DNA of 64,000 nucleotides from Ditylenchus dipsaci. Taxonomy: Eukaryota > Nematoda > Chromadorea > Rhabditida > Anguinidae. Below, piece after piece: positions 43,479 through 54,241 of this stretch (position 1 is its first letter; each line of letters opens with the position of its first letter). The translations under genes and the position numbers were made by a program. The stretch is taken from the NCBI GenBank assembly GCA_004194705.1, contig SADC01000882.1, positions 62,001 to 126,000 on the forward strand, given 5' to 3'. The notes below the pieces were generated by a model. That model searched no databases. It was given only the letters and a program-made list of their open reading frames with translations, and had not been told where the DNA came from.

Positions 43479-44109
43479 TTACCGTATTTCCTTAAGTTTC
43501 TTCCTTTTCCAAAAGTGAACGGGTGTGTGATATGTCGACTATCGAGGGTGGCAAATAACTTCCAAACGATGAATTCTCCAAACAAGGAATTTACTGATGA
43601 AGGTTTTTAATTACTAACCAATTTACTCACCAATTCCCTTAGATTTAACGTTTGCAAACATTTTCTTTGGAAAATTTCTCGTTTGTCGAAGTGCTCATTT
43701 GCGAAATTTTTTATGGGAAAAATCGGTTTGGAGAATTCCTCGTTTGGAACTTTTTTCTTTGGAATTCATGTGACACCCACTATTGATATACCGGCACCCT
43801 GGGGCACCGGCTTTAGGGGTAAAACCAAGTAGCGCCAAGAGTTGCCTGTGATATTTTTTTAAATATTGTTTTGGAGCCATACTTGACAACCCAGTATTAT
43901 GATGTAAAACAAAGCTGAGCAGAAGTTGGTTTGGAAATATTAACCTATGCAAGATTTCTTTGAAAAATTTTCTAAAAATTAAAGCGAAACAGAAAATTGC
44001 TCAAATTTTTGTAAGTGTTTTTTGCCTTAATTTTTGGCCATAATTGAAGAGACTTTGCAATTGTTATATTGGTGTACTTAAAGCAGCTTTCACTTCTACT
44101 GGAGCTTAA

Positions 44110-44302
44110 AGGGCCATTGCCGTCCCCGACAACGAGAATTTCAAATGTTTGAATTCGCGCGGGACAGTTCTCTTTTGTCTCGCACTTTACTCTTTTGACT
44201 TGCCTCGAATGACTCAAAAGAGTAAAATGAAAGACGAAAGAGAACTGTCCCGCGCCAATTCAAACACTTGAAATTCTCGTTGTCGGGGACGGCAATGGCC
44301 CT
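44110..44302. mobile_element. TTAA-type foldback MITE, AGGGCCATTGCCGTCCCCGAC end
   Basis: 193-bp near-perfect hairpin with ends AGGGCCATTGCCGTCCCC, flanked by TTAA on both sides (44106-44109 and 44303-44306). Confidence 0.65.
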
Positions 44303-44306
44303 TTAA

Positions 44307-45300
44307 AGAGGAGATAAACCGAAAAAAGGCCGAAATTTTCATGACTGCGGTTCAATCGAATATTTTGGCTAATATTTAAATCTGCTACCAACGTCTTTAA
44401 CTTTGCTGCCAAATCAAACTTGCTGCAAGAAATTTAAAATTATCTGTCAAAAATCTTAAATTCTGCTCCGCAAAATCAAGTGGAATTATAAATTTTAGTG
44501 ATACATTCGATTTTTGGCAGCAGAATTCAAACTTTTGGCAGCGGAATTTGAATTTTTGACAGCATATTTGATTTACCAGAATTAAATGAAAAATATTTTT
44601 TTATTAATTTTCTATGCAGCCTTTTCTAGCTCTAATAAAATTAGCAAAAATAGTGGTGGTGTGAGTATAATACTTTCACATCTCTTTCTTCTTTCACCAA
44701 CACTTGGATTATAATATACAGCTTTGGTGCTAAAAGCTTTTTTAAGGCGAGGGAAATAGTGGATTAATTAAGCGGATTCTTTCTCTACTTGTTGGCAGCG
44801 CGAGTGCTACTCTCCCCCCCCCCTATATTTATTATGAGTGAAGGCGGAAAGAGGAAGAAAAAAGATATTTTTAGTTGTGGAAACCCCCTCATTTGCTAAC
44901 TCATTGCCCTTCTTCCGTTTGCAATGCACTGCCCGCCGAATAATGTGTTTTTGGTGGAAGCACACATAAACAGGGCTTGCGTGCTGTTAATGGCTTTTTT
45001 GACTTTTGTTCTTCTAAAATATTTTGATAGACTTTATTTTTTGGAGCACTTCCACCACCCCTTCCCCCCATTCGATCGCATCAACCACCTCCACCCGCTC
45101 TCCCCAATAGATCCAGAGCCAAATTTTGTTATAGGGCAGGGAATAAATAAAGATTTATAGAGCTAAGCTGGCCAAATTTATGCTATGCTCTATAAAGAAT
45201 TTGGCTCTAGTCAAGAAATAGCCACTTTTTTGCCTTGATCCCTTTTATTTTATAATATAGCTTGTTTTTTTGTTTATTTAATAAACATATTTTATTTCAC
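44307..45300. other. Intergenic sequence, no gene assigned
   Basis: 44340-44580 repeats TTTGGCAGCAGAATT/AATCTGCTGCC-like words, a likely decayed foldback. An open frame at 44924-45160 has no recognisable domain, splice context or repeat support, and is left unannotated. Confidence 0.35.
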
Positions 45301-45312
45301 ATGCCCTGAGTG

Positions 45313-45386
45313 TCTAAGTGGCGCAGTGGAATAGAGGGTATGCCATGGATACAGAACTGTGAAGTTCGAATCCCAATGGGTGCATG
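45313..45386 (+). other. tRNA-like sequence (SINE head or tRNA pseudogene)
   Basis: AAGTGGCGCAGTGGAATAGAG matches an A-box and AAGTTCGAATCCC a B-box, about 40 bp apart as in tRNAs. A GGTAT/ATACA anticodon-like stem would show CAT. However the T-stem and acceptor stem do not pair and position 33 is not T, so a working tRNA is unlikely. Confidence 0.45.
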
Positions 45387-45621
45387 CTACAAATGCTATG
45401 ATGTCAAAAATTATACAATCTGTCAATCCACTGACCCCGAATGATGGAATAGCTTTACCGAGTACTGAGCATTTGTTTTGCAGGAAAACTAACTTTTTTG
45501 AACCAATTCTACTAAGTTTAAATTTTTACAGCATTCCCGTCTAAAAATATTTCAAAACCAAAAAAATGAATATTTGCACTTGGTATATGCTGTCTTGTCT
45601 TGAATGTTGGTTAAAATACTA

Positions 45622-45764
45622 CAGTCGAGTCTCGATTTTACGAACCCCCCTGTGTCGGTCTTTTCGATAATAAACTCTGTCAAATTAACCCCCGATATAG
45701 CGTACCCATCGATTTTACGTACCCCTATTGACGGTCTACAGGCGCGCATAAAATCGAGACTCGA
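45622..45764. mobile_element. pogo/Tigger-like MITE
   Basis: Left end CAGTCGAGTCTCGATTTTACG after TA; right end CATAAAATCGAGACTCGA. Same family as 8356-8529. At 45782 a TAGGGTTGTCG word starts a truncated element, and at 45900 CAGTCAACTCTCG starts another. Confidence 0.55.
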
Positions 45765-45912
45765 ATTTATTGGTAAAAATTAGGGTTGTCGAACCAAGGC
45801 CGGTCCGCAGGGGTGCCGTTATAGAGAGGTTTGACTTTATATGCATATACACAATCATGTAAATTGAAATTGCAAAAAACGTCAGTTCCAAAGTAATACA
45901 GTCAACTCTCGC

Positions 45913-46562
45913 GTACACACTCATTTGGGCGAAACTCATTTGGGCGCCATTATTATATAGTGATTTTTTAATTAATTAAATATTCTGAAAAGGCTATGTT
46001 AACCTCCGAGCTAGCATGTAAAATATGAGGTACCTGCCTAAAGGAGTATCCAGCTCCACAATCCAAAAATTTTAGATATTGTCAAAAATAATTAAAAACC
46101 ATTGTATCGTACACAAAACCATACCCAAACAGCAACTTTACTAAAAAACGCACGTGCCGAGGTAGGTACGTGACTTAAAAGAGTATCTATCAAAATAATT
46201 TTGACACCGGTGTCATATGCTCCCTCTCCCTTAATTCTCGGCGTGAAGTGTTACTTTTACCACTTGGATCATGAACGATATAGGATCATAAACGACCCAA
46301 CTTGCGGCCATATACTTAGAACTCATTTAGCTAGTTAAAAATGGAGGTGAAAAAAAGTTTACACTCAGGGGGACTCGAACCAGCAACCTCGGTGACGTGT
46401 ATTTGAAGCTCCGCAGCAACCCCACCCCAATTTAGACCAAATGGTCGTAAACCAAGTGGTCGTCCACTTGGATCAAAAAATTTTTCATGTTTTTCGAGTT
46501 CCGAAACAATTTTTCTGCACTAATTCGCGCATGCTGAAGATGGTTTGACAGTGGTAAATTCA
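45913..46562. repeat. Direct repeat copy 1 flanking the palindrome
   Basis: Starts CACTCATTTGGGCGAAACTC and runs through AAAAGGCTATGTTAACC and GTATCCAGCTCCACAATCC to GACAGTGGTAAA. Copy 2, same orientation, is at 59429-60117 with an extra GGGCGCC unit and several indels. On the minus strand it contains a tRNA-like B-box GCTGGTTCGAGTCCCCC (46365-46395). Confidence 0.75.
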
Positions 46563-46777
46563 CGAGAAATTTTATCGAGAAATTTTTTTGTTATTGCTAA
46601 TTCTTAATTTATCATAATCAACTGTTAGCAATAACACAAAAATTTCTCGATAAAATTTCTCGTGAATTTACCACTGTCAAACCATCTTCAGCATGCTCGA
46701 ATTAGTGCAGAAAAATTGTTTCGGAACCCAAAAAAATATAAAAAAAATTTGATTTATATGGACGACCACTTGGTTTT
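46455..46777. mobile_element. CCAAGTGGTCGTCCACTTG foldback copy
   Basis: Ends AACCAAGTGGTCGTCCACTTG-like and complement. The central hairpin pairs TTCACGAGAAATTTTATCGAG with its complement. The second direct repeat at 59429-60117 holds only the left arm. Confidence 0.65.
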
Positions 46778-48364
46778 GTTGGTAAATTAGACATCCAAGC
46801 AAAACTGTAAGATAGAAAAAATATAAACTAGACCATTGAAAGTGGATCTGGACTACTGAGGTTGGAGATTGAAAATCACGGTTGAGGTTGAAAATCACTA
46901 TATAATAATATAATACCCTCTTAGCCGCGGTTAAAATCCGGAAATTTCAGATTTCCGCCTACCTCCGGTACATAAGTGCCATAAAAAATAGAGTGACCCG
47001 ATTTTTTCCGACCCGATTTTTTCTCATAACCACAATAGCAAATGAATTGCAGCCACATGTGCCCCCACTCTATTGCTTCTGTAATTATTGCTGCTGCTTG
47101 TGCTAGTACTTTTGGTTTTCACTGCTGTATAACCACTACATCGGAATGGAGAGAGCTAGATTAAAAATTTAAATTTGAACAAAAAAGAAACGAAAAAGAA
47201 ATTAAAATTTCGCATAACGTAATGCTGTCTACATGAGTGTAATAAGGCGATAGAACTAATAATTTCTTGTCGTTAGCCATTAGGTTATTGGAAAATTTGG
47301 CACCATTAGCAAATGCAGTCTACTCTCGATAATCCGACAACATCAGCTCGGTTACGTCCAATAAAATTACTCTGGATAGATAGGCACCAACACATCTTGA
47401 AATATTTTCAAATTTATGCTAACTTTTTTAAACATTAAAAATTCCCTTCAATTTTTTTGCTTGTCATTCTCATTTGCAATGACAAATTCGAAGAGTGCTT
47501 TACGCAGCAACGGAGTAAACTAACCGATTGGCTCTATTCCACAGCGGGGGTTTGCCTTGGTCCCTCCTAATGTTTTTGGGCTTTTGCAGGCTTTGGGCTT
47601 AGGCAAGGGTAGGCCAGCGTATGTTAGGATGGACTCAAACATATCTTATACACATGTTTAAGTTGGTACTCTTAAGCTGGCCTAACCTTGCCTAAGTTTC
47701 AGGCTGAAAATCACGATAAAAAACAACAGGGGGACCAAGGCAAAACAATCCGCCCATTGTGAAATAGGACCAACCGATTTCTTCTAAATTGCCAAAAAAT
47801 ATCGTGGTGTCATTTTGAGGACCCTATCGCGGAAAGTTTTTTTTTTGGATATTCTTGTCGAGCATAGGGGCCACTGAGTCGATAGTAACACAAAAAGTGA
47901 AATGACGCTGATAATGATATCATGGTTTTGCGTAGAACGCTGGTAAAGATTAAAAGTTTGTTTTCCATAGCCAAGTTTTAGTTTTGTAATCAAGTTATCC
48001 AGCTGGACACCCACCTGGAGGACGGGGGCTTACCTTGGTTTCTCAGGTGTCCTAAGTTAAAACCAAGTTCTGTTCTTCACAATTCTGTCTGAGCGCCATT
48101 TGTTATAAATATAGGATGATTTATATGTTTGGAGTAAACCACCTTGCAGGGGTACCTACCCATGCACTAATTGAGTATTGAGATTCCGGATACTCGAAAC
48201 AGCATTTTCGTCTTATCAAATCGTTTACAGCACACGAGCCCAGCACCCAGGTCACACAAGGACACTAGGAACGTGCGTAATTATATAACATATACATTGC
48301 CTTTATTGAAAGGTGATCTTTAACAGAACAAACATGTAACAGCAATCAAGGATTCTCAACAAAC

Positions 48365-51233
48365 TTAATAGCTAGAAGAATAATTACTTGGAGCAAAACT
48401 TCCGGACGCAAGCTGCTCCAAAGACTGCGGAACTTCCTGATTCGCTTCTCGGAGCACTTGAATAAGACGCTGCGCATTGGTGAACCCATTGCTAGAAGTG
48501 AAGAACGTATACGATTCTCCCTGCAAAAAAGTTATGATATCAAAAGAATGTGAATTCACGGACAGCTGACCTTCTTATTACCACGAGCAGTTCGGCCGAT
48601 TCGGTGCACATAGTCCTCCGTGCTATTAGGAAAGTCGTAGTTGATCACCATTTTAATGTCATCCACGTCTAAAAAATCCGAAAATGCAGGAAATATAAAG
48701 CTAACATCTTTTTACCTAGCCCACGAGCGGCAATATCAGTAGCAACAAGAAGCTTGGCTCTGCCCGATCGAAACTCTAAACACAGAAGGCTGAATCTACA
48801 CAACAGTACAGGGTGTCCCAAATATATTGGAACTTTTCTTTTGGCCATAAATTTTTCTCTAGTGCGGTTTTCAAAATTCTGTAAACGCAGATCGATTCAG
48901 AATTTCATAAGAGTTTTTTTGGTATATAATGTCATAAACACGATTTTCGCTTGGTCCCCCCTGCGGTTTATGTCCTGGTCTCTGGATGGCTTCTGGATGG
49001 GCATGACCCAAACTACAGGGGGGGACCAAGCGAAAATCGTGTTTTTGACTTTATATACCAAAAAACTCTTATGAAATTCTGAATCGATCTGCGTTTACAG
49101 AATTTTGAAAATCGCACTAGAGAAAAAGTTATGGCCAAAAGAAAAGTTCCAAAATATTTGGGACACCCTGAAAGAGAGAATCATTTACCAGTCATGGTCC
49201 AGTCACGCTCCTCCTGAGTTAAATCTCCGTGCAAAGGCAACGCAGGGAACCTATTTTGACGCATTTCCTGAGTCAGGCTGTCAGCCAAACGCTTCGTCTG
49301 CACGAAAACCAGTGTTTTGTGATCGGGCTAAAAATTAAATTTCTAAAATATTTGAATTCACCGAAGTTTATCAAATGTTGTCCTTCTAAGTACGAAGATA
49401 TATAATGTCAATATAAACTCGGTTGCAGAACACAATTATTTTAGGCATTTTTCAAATCTTATAACCATCAAAGGCCAGAAGAAGAGTGCATTGCCACGAC
49501 AATAAGAAAAATGCACCAACCTGCGCTATAATCTGGCGAAGCACCTCATAGAAACGGGCCTTCTTCATATGCTCTTCGACGACTTCAACGTGCTGCGTGA
49601 TATTGTGATTGGCAGCAAGCTCAGTAGAACCAACAGTCAAAAGCACCGGATTGGACTGGAATTCAGCAGCCAAATTACGAATTTCCTGTGGCCAAGTAGC
49701 AGAATACATCAGAGTTTGACGGTCCGGCTAAAATATATTTTCGACGTCAATTATGCAGAACACCGCACAACGAGTTACTTACCCGAATCTGACCAACAAT
49801 TTTGCGAATCTGTGGCTCAAAGCCCATATCCAACATACGATCGGCTTCGTCCAGGACCAAGAAAGAGCAACGTCGCATATTCAGAACACCCCGCTGCATG
49901 AAGTCCATCAATCGACCAGGAGTTCCAACCAACACATCAACACCGGCACGGATAGCTTCAACCTGATCACGGGATGGAGCTCCACCATAGCACAGAGAAA
50001 CTTTGAGGCCCATAAGACCACAAAACTTCTGAGCGACTTGTGATACCTGTTGCGCTAATTCACGTGTTGGTAAGATGACAAGAACAGTTGGGCCATCACC
50101 GAGAGAACGAGCAGGCTGACTGAGAATATGCATGATAGCAGGAAGAACAAAGGCCAACGTTTTTCCAGAACCCGTCTTAGCAACTGATATGATGTCCCTT
50201 CCGCTAAGGGACAAGGGCCACGAAACTGATTGAATCACACTTGGCGTACTGAACTCTCGCAACAAATGGAGGATAGGCTCTAAAAACGATATAAATGCAT
50301 ATGAACGCAAAGTTCAAACGGATTAACCAGGAAAAGAAGTCTCTTCAAAGTGGAAGATAGGACGCTGAGTATTGCCTTGCCCGTGCAAAGTAACCTGATT
50401 TTCTGCCAAGAAGTGATCAATCTCTACCTGCGACCGACCAGTGACCGATGGGTGCTCTCGATACAGCTCTTTATTAATCGGCTCCAAATTATCGTATTTG
50501 ATAGGCTGAAGACCTTCGCCGCCATAGCCTTGACGTCCCATACCACCTTGGAAGCCAGCAACCTAAACACGGCATATATAAATCACTTAGCAATCAGCTA
50601 TTTACATACTTGATTTCCATATCCACCAGAACTGTAACCCCCGCTATTAAAGCCCCCAGAGTTGTAGCCAGCGCTAGTTCCACCGCTGGAATTGAACCCA
50701 CCACCGGAGCTATAACCACCGCCAGAGTTGTAGTCGCCCCCAGAATTAAAGCCAGCACCAGAATTGAAGCCACTGCCAGAATTGAAGCCAGCACCAGAAT
50801 TGAAGTTGCCACCTGAGTTGAAGCCACTACCAGAGTTGTAGCCCCCACCAGAGTTGTAGCCCACACCAGAGTTGTAGCCCCCACCAGAGTTGTAGCCCCC
50901 ACCGGAATTGTAGCCACCGACATTGGATTCCTGACCGCCAAAGTTTGGTCCACTAAATTTTGAAAACTTTAGTAATGCTTTAACAGAATAAAAGACCAAC
51001 CCATGAGATTCCTGCCCACCTTGATAATTTGATTCAAGATGAGAGTCGGCAAATCGGTTGTAGCCAGCTTGCTGAACGGTCAACGACCCATTAGACTTGG
51101 TCACGACGCCACCTCCACCAGAGAAGCCGGAGAGACATCGAACACGCAAACCAAACGATGATTTAGGCGAAACATGTACCTTGATGCAATTGACAGCGCG
51201 CAACCATAGCTTCGGAAAAGTAGATTTGAGCAT
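48365..51233 (-). CDS. DDX5/DBP2-like DEAD-box RNA helicase, left copy (intact frame)
   Basis: Nine exons mirror those of the right copy, giving about 655 residues. Residues 80-200 are Gly/Asn/Ser/Tyr-rich repeats ([11 protein letters not shown]), an RGG-like low-complexity tail. The helicase core follows: EFSTPSVIQ (Q motif), AKTGSGKT (I), PTRELAQQ (Ia), TPGRL (Ib), DEAD (II), SAT (III), [13 protein letters not shown] (IV region), [11 protein letters not shown] (V), HRIGRTARG (VI). The FEETSFPG...ILHLL lead-in and [21 protein letters not shown] place it in the DDX5/p68-Dbp2 group, nuclear ATP-dependent RNA helicases acting in splicing and transcription. A TTTTCAG lies 7 nt before the ATG. 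Intron 6 contains a mariner-like MITE. This copy keeps GGTGGTGGG near 50700, so its repeat region is in frame. Confidence 0.9.
48809..49170. mobile_element. Mariner-like MITE in intron 6 of the left helicase copy
   Basis: CAGGGTGTCCCAAATATATT at one end and AATATTTGGGACACCCTG at the other, with TA on one side. Same family as 34189-34550. Confidence 0.75.
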
Positions 51234-51293
51234 TCTTTCACTGAAAATTTACTATTGTAAAAATATTTGTCAACCGAATTTTTTTTAAAACTA

Positions 51294-52985
51294 GAATGCA
51301 GTTCAAGTAAATGACAATGGAATTCCGGACTGCCCTACGACTCGATACACATTATGACTCGATACAACGACTCGATACAATTACGACTCGATACAACGAC
51401 TCGATACAATTACGACTCGATACAACGACTCGATACACTTTCTCAAATTCAAACATTTATTCAACTTAAATCAAATAACACCAGGGGTCCGCGACAATTG
51501 ACCGCCTGGACAATTGACCGCCTGGGCAATTGACTGCCTGGACAATTGACCGCCTGGGCCGTTTGACCCCCGTGGCTTTTTGACTACTTAAACGCTAAAA
51601 CCGATAAAGACGTCGTTTCCGACTACTTTCTTTCGAAATTTTTGACTTTTCTAGATTTTCTACCTGCCTGCCTTCGGCAGGCAACCTAATTCAATAGGAA
51701 GCCCCTTTGGGGGTACATGGTCCGGGATAAGGCTGACCTTGGGGGTACATGGTCAAAAAGTCAACACATAGTCAAAAAGCCAAAGTCAAACGGCCCAGGC
51801 GGTCAATTGTCCAGGCGGTCAATCGGCCCAGGCGGTCAATTGTCCAGCGGTCAATTGTCCTGCTCCAACACCAGTGAAACAAAACGAAAACAAATCAATG
51901 AAACAAAGGAATATTAGCAGGGTTTTCAATCAGGATGTTTCAAAAGGAGCTTCAAAAGGAGCTTTAAAAAGTGTATCGAGTCGTTGTATCGAGTCGTAAT
52001 TGTATCGAGTCGTTGTATCGAGTCGTAATTGTATCGAGTCGTTGTATCGAGTCATAATGTGTATCGAGTCGTTGGTATACCGGAATTCCGATATAACTTC
52101 GCCTCCAACTTGGAGGCTCCAAGTACATTATTTTAAGGGGCCACTGAGCGTGGCAGTGGCCCACTGAGCGTGGCAGTGGCCCCCGGCCCCTCAGTGGCCC
52201 CTGTCTTTTAATTTAACTTGGCAACTGAAAGGCGCAGCAACAATTCAATTACCCGCTTGTAAAGATGAATGATTCGCTGTGTAACTCATATACCCCAAAA
52301 CAAGCATTTCGCAAAAAGCGCTTTTTGAAATCAGCATTTATTTTTGCAAAAATATTCTTTAATAAATAGTTAAAGGGGGAGTAGTATCACACATCGCGAT
52401 CAGTGATGGGTAAGCAGACAACTTTCGCCCAGCACCGCCCACGCCCCAGGGTTTTCCAGACTATCGCCCCGGCACCGCCAGACGCCCCAGGGTTTCCAGA
52501 GTATAGCCCTGGGGCCGGAGTATAGAATCTTTCCCTCCTGGCCCAAAAACCGGTCTTAACCTCGTTTTTACGCGATTTGACCACTTTTACGTATAGAAAA
52601 GATGAAAAAACGATTGGGAAAGCACTTTCCACAAAAAAAATTTTTTTGAGATAGTCTGGAAAACCCTGGGGCGCGGGCGGTGCCAGGGCGAGGCTAAAGT
52701 ACACAATCCCCCTGGCCCGAAAATGCCCGAAATGGTGTCCTAAGGGCATTTTAGCTACTTTAAACGTGAAAAAGCCATAAAAAATTAATGGGAATACACT
52801 TTAAAGCACTTTTTGAAAAAAAAGGTGTTTTTGTGGCTTAAAGACAGGGGCCACTGAGGGGCCGGGGTCCACGCTCAGTGGGCCACTGCCACGCTCAGTG
52901 GCCCCTTAAAATAATGTACTTGGAGCCTCCAAGTTGGAGGCGAAGTTATATCGGAATTCCATTGTCATTTACTTGAACTGCATTC
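51294..52985. mobile_element. Foldback element D at the centre of the palindrome
   Basis: Ends GAATGCAGTTCAAGTAAATG and complement, with TA on both sides (51292-51293 and 52986-52987). The arms continue GGAATTCCGATATAACTTCG and GGAGGCTCCAAG. The inside contains GGGGCCACTGAGCGTGGCAGTGG and its complement, plus a GC-rich CGCCCCAGGGTTTCCAGA/GGAAAACCCTGGGGCG pair (52440-52690). Element 51328-52081 is nested in its left end. Confidence 0.65.
51328..52081. mobile_element. Foldback element with ACTCGATACAACG repeats
   Basis: Arms of CGACTCGATACAATTA units (51340-51440 and 51970-52070). Inside, inverted GACAATTGACCGCCTGG units (51490-51560 and 51790-51870). It is bounded by a perfect 9-bp repeat GGAATTCCG (51319-51327 and 52082-52090), which is itself palindromic. 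Removing it restores the arm of element D. Confidence 0.75.
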
Positions 52986-52987
52986 TA

Positions 52988-54181
52988 CAGTAGCGGACAA
53001 AAATAATGTAACACCTGTACAAAAATCTAAGTTTGGTAAAGTTCTAGTATCTCCTGGCAAAATTTTGTCCGGCAAAAACATTTTAAGTGTATTTTTAAGC
53101 AAGGAACATGATTCTGCAAAAAAATTCATTCTTGAGGGCACAATTTCATTCTACAGCCACTTTTTCACGACTAGTCCATTTTTGGGCCGGACAAAAGTAA
53201 TGTAACACCTTTGATTTTTTAAGGTAGTACTTCGTAGCATAACCATTTGCATCAATAACAGCTTCACAATGTAAGCCCTGAATCTTGGCTGCAATTTGGT
53301 GGGTCAAACTCTTCTTTTTGATTATTCCGAAAAAAGTTATGCCCATCAACAAAAAAGTGTCAATTTCTAGTCAAAATAAAGGAAAATCTAAGAAAAATGA
53401 CTGTTTAGCCATATAAATAATAGCTTTTCTCAAAAAAATGTCGATGAAAAGATAACATCCATTGCACCATTCGAAAGCTCTTTGATTTCTCCACAAAATG
53501 ACATGTCGACAGTTTTTTTAGAAAAATACAGGGCTGAGAAACGGACGGTTGTATTCAGACAAGACAAAAAAAGGCTAAAAAAAGGCAAAAAGAGAGGTTT
53601 TTTACCTTTTTTAACTTCAACCGTCCGTTTCTCAGCCCTGTATTTTTCTAAAAAAACTGTCGACATGTCATTTTGTGGAGAAATCAAAGAGCTTTCGAAT
53701 GGTGCAATGGATGTTATCTTTTCATCGACATTTTTTTGAGAAAAGCTATTATTTATATGGCTAAACAGTCATTTTTCTTAGATTTTCCTTTATTTTGACT
53801 AGAAATTGACACTTTTTTGTTGATGGCATAACTTTTTTCGGAATAATCAAAAAGAAGAGTTTGACCCACCAAATTGCAGCCAAGATTCAGGGCTTACATT
53901 GTGAAGCTGTTATTGATGCAAATGGTTATGCTACGAAGTACTACCTTAAAAAATCAAAGGTGTTACATTACTTTTGTCCGGCCCAAAAATGGACTAGTCG
54001 TGAAAAAGTGGCTGTAGAATGAAATTGTGCCCTCAAGAATGAATTTTTTTTGCAGAATCATGTTCCTTGCTTAAAAATACACTTAAAATGTTTTTGCCGG
54101 ACAAAATTTTGCCAGGAGATACTAGAACTTTACCAAAACTTAGATTTTTGTACAGGTGTTACATTATTTTGTCCGCTACTG
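52988..54181. mobile_element. Tc1/mariner-like foldback element E next to D
   Basis: Ends CAGTAGCGGACAAAAATAATG and complement, flanked by TA (52986-52987 and 54182-54183). A 1.19-kb near-perfect hairpin centred near 53584. The CAGTNGCGGACAAAA end is typical of Tc1-like inverted repeats. No transposase is present; frames such as 53482-53739 are hairpin by-products. Confidence 0.75.
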
Positions 54182-54241
54182 TAGTTTTAAAAAAAATTCG
54201 GTTGACAAATATTTTTACAATAGTAAATTTTCAGTGAAAGA

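Larger units (their letters stand above)
47038..51293. repeat. Left arm of an 11.4-kb inverted duplication
   Basis: Base-for-base inverse of 54182-58437 (coordinates sum to 105474-105475 throughout), with only a few 1-bp differences, all in homopolymers. It contains a whole helicase gene, its 3' flank and about 1.3 kb beyond. Outside 47038/58437 the sequences diverge at once. Confidence 0.9.

Noticed and set aside
44924..45160. 78-codon open frame, possibly a membrane protein
   Set aside because: Hydrophobic stretch is within AT-rich sequence, with no splice context, homologous motif or second copy.
45313..45386. Functional tRNA with CAT anticodon
   Set aside because: A- and B-box match, but the acceptor and T stems do not pair and the anticodon loop lacks T33.
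53430..53739. Identical 85-residue frames on opposite strands
   Set aside because: They are the two arms of the Tc1-like hairpin element E read from each side.
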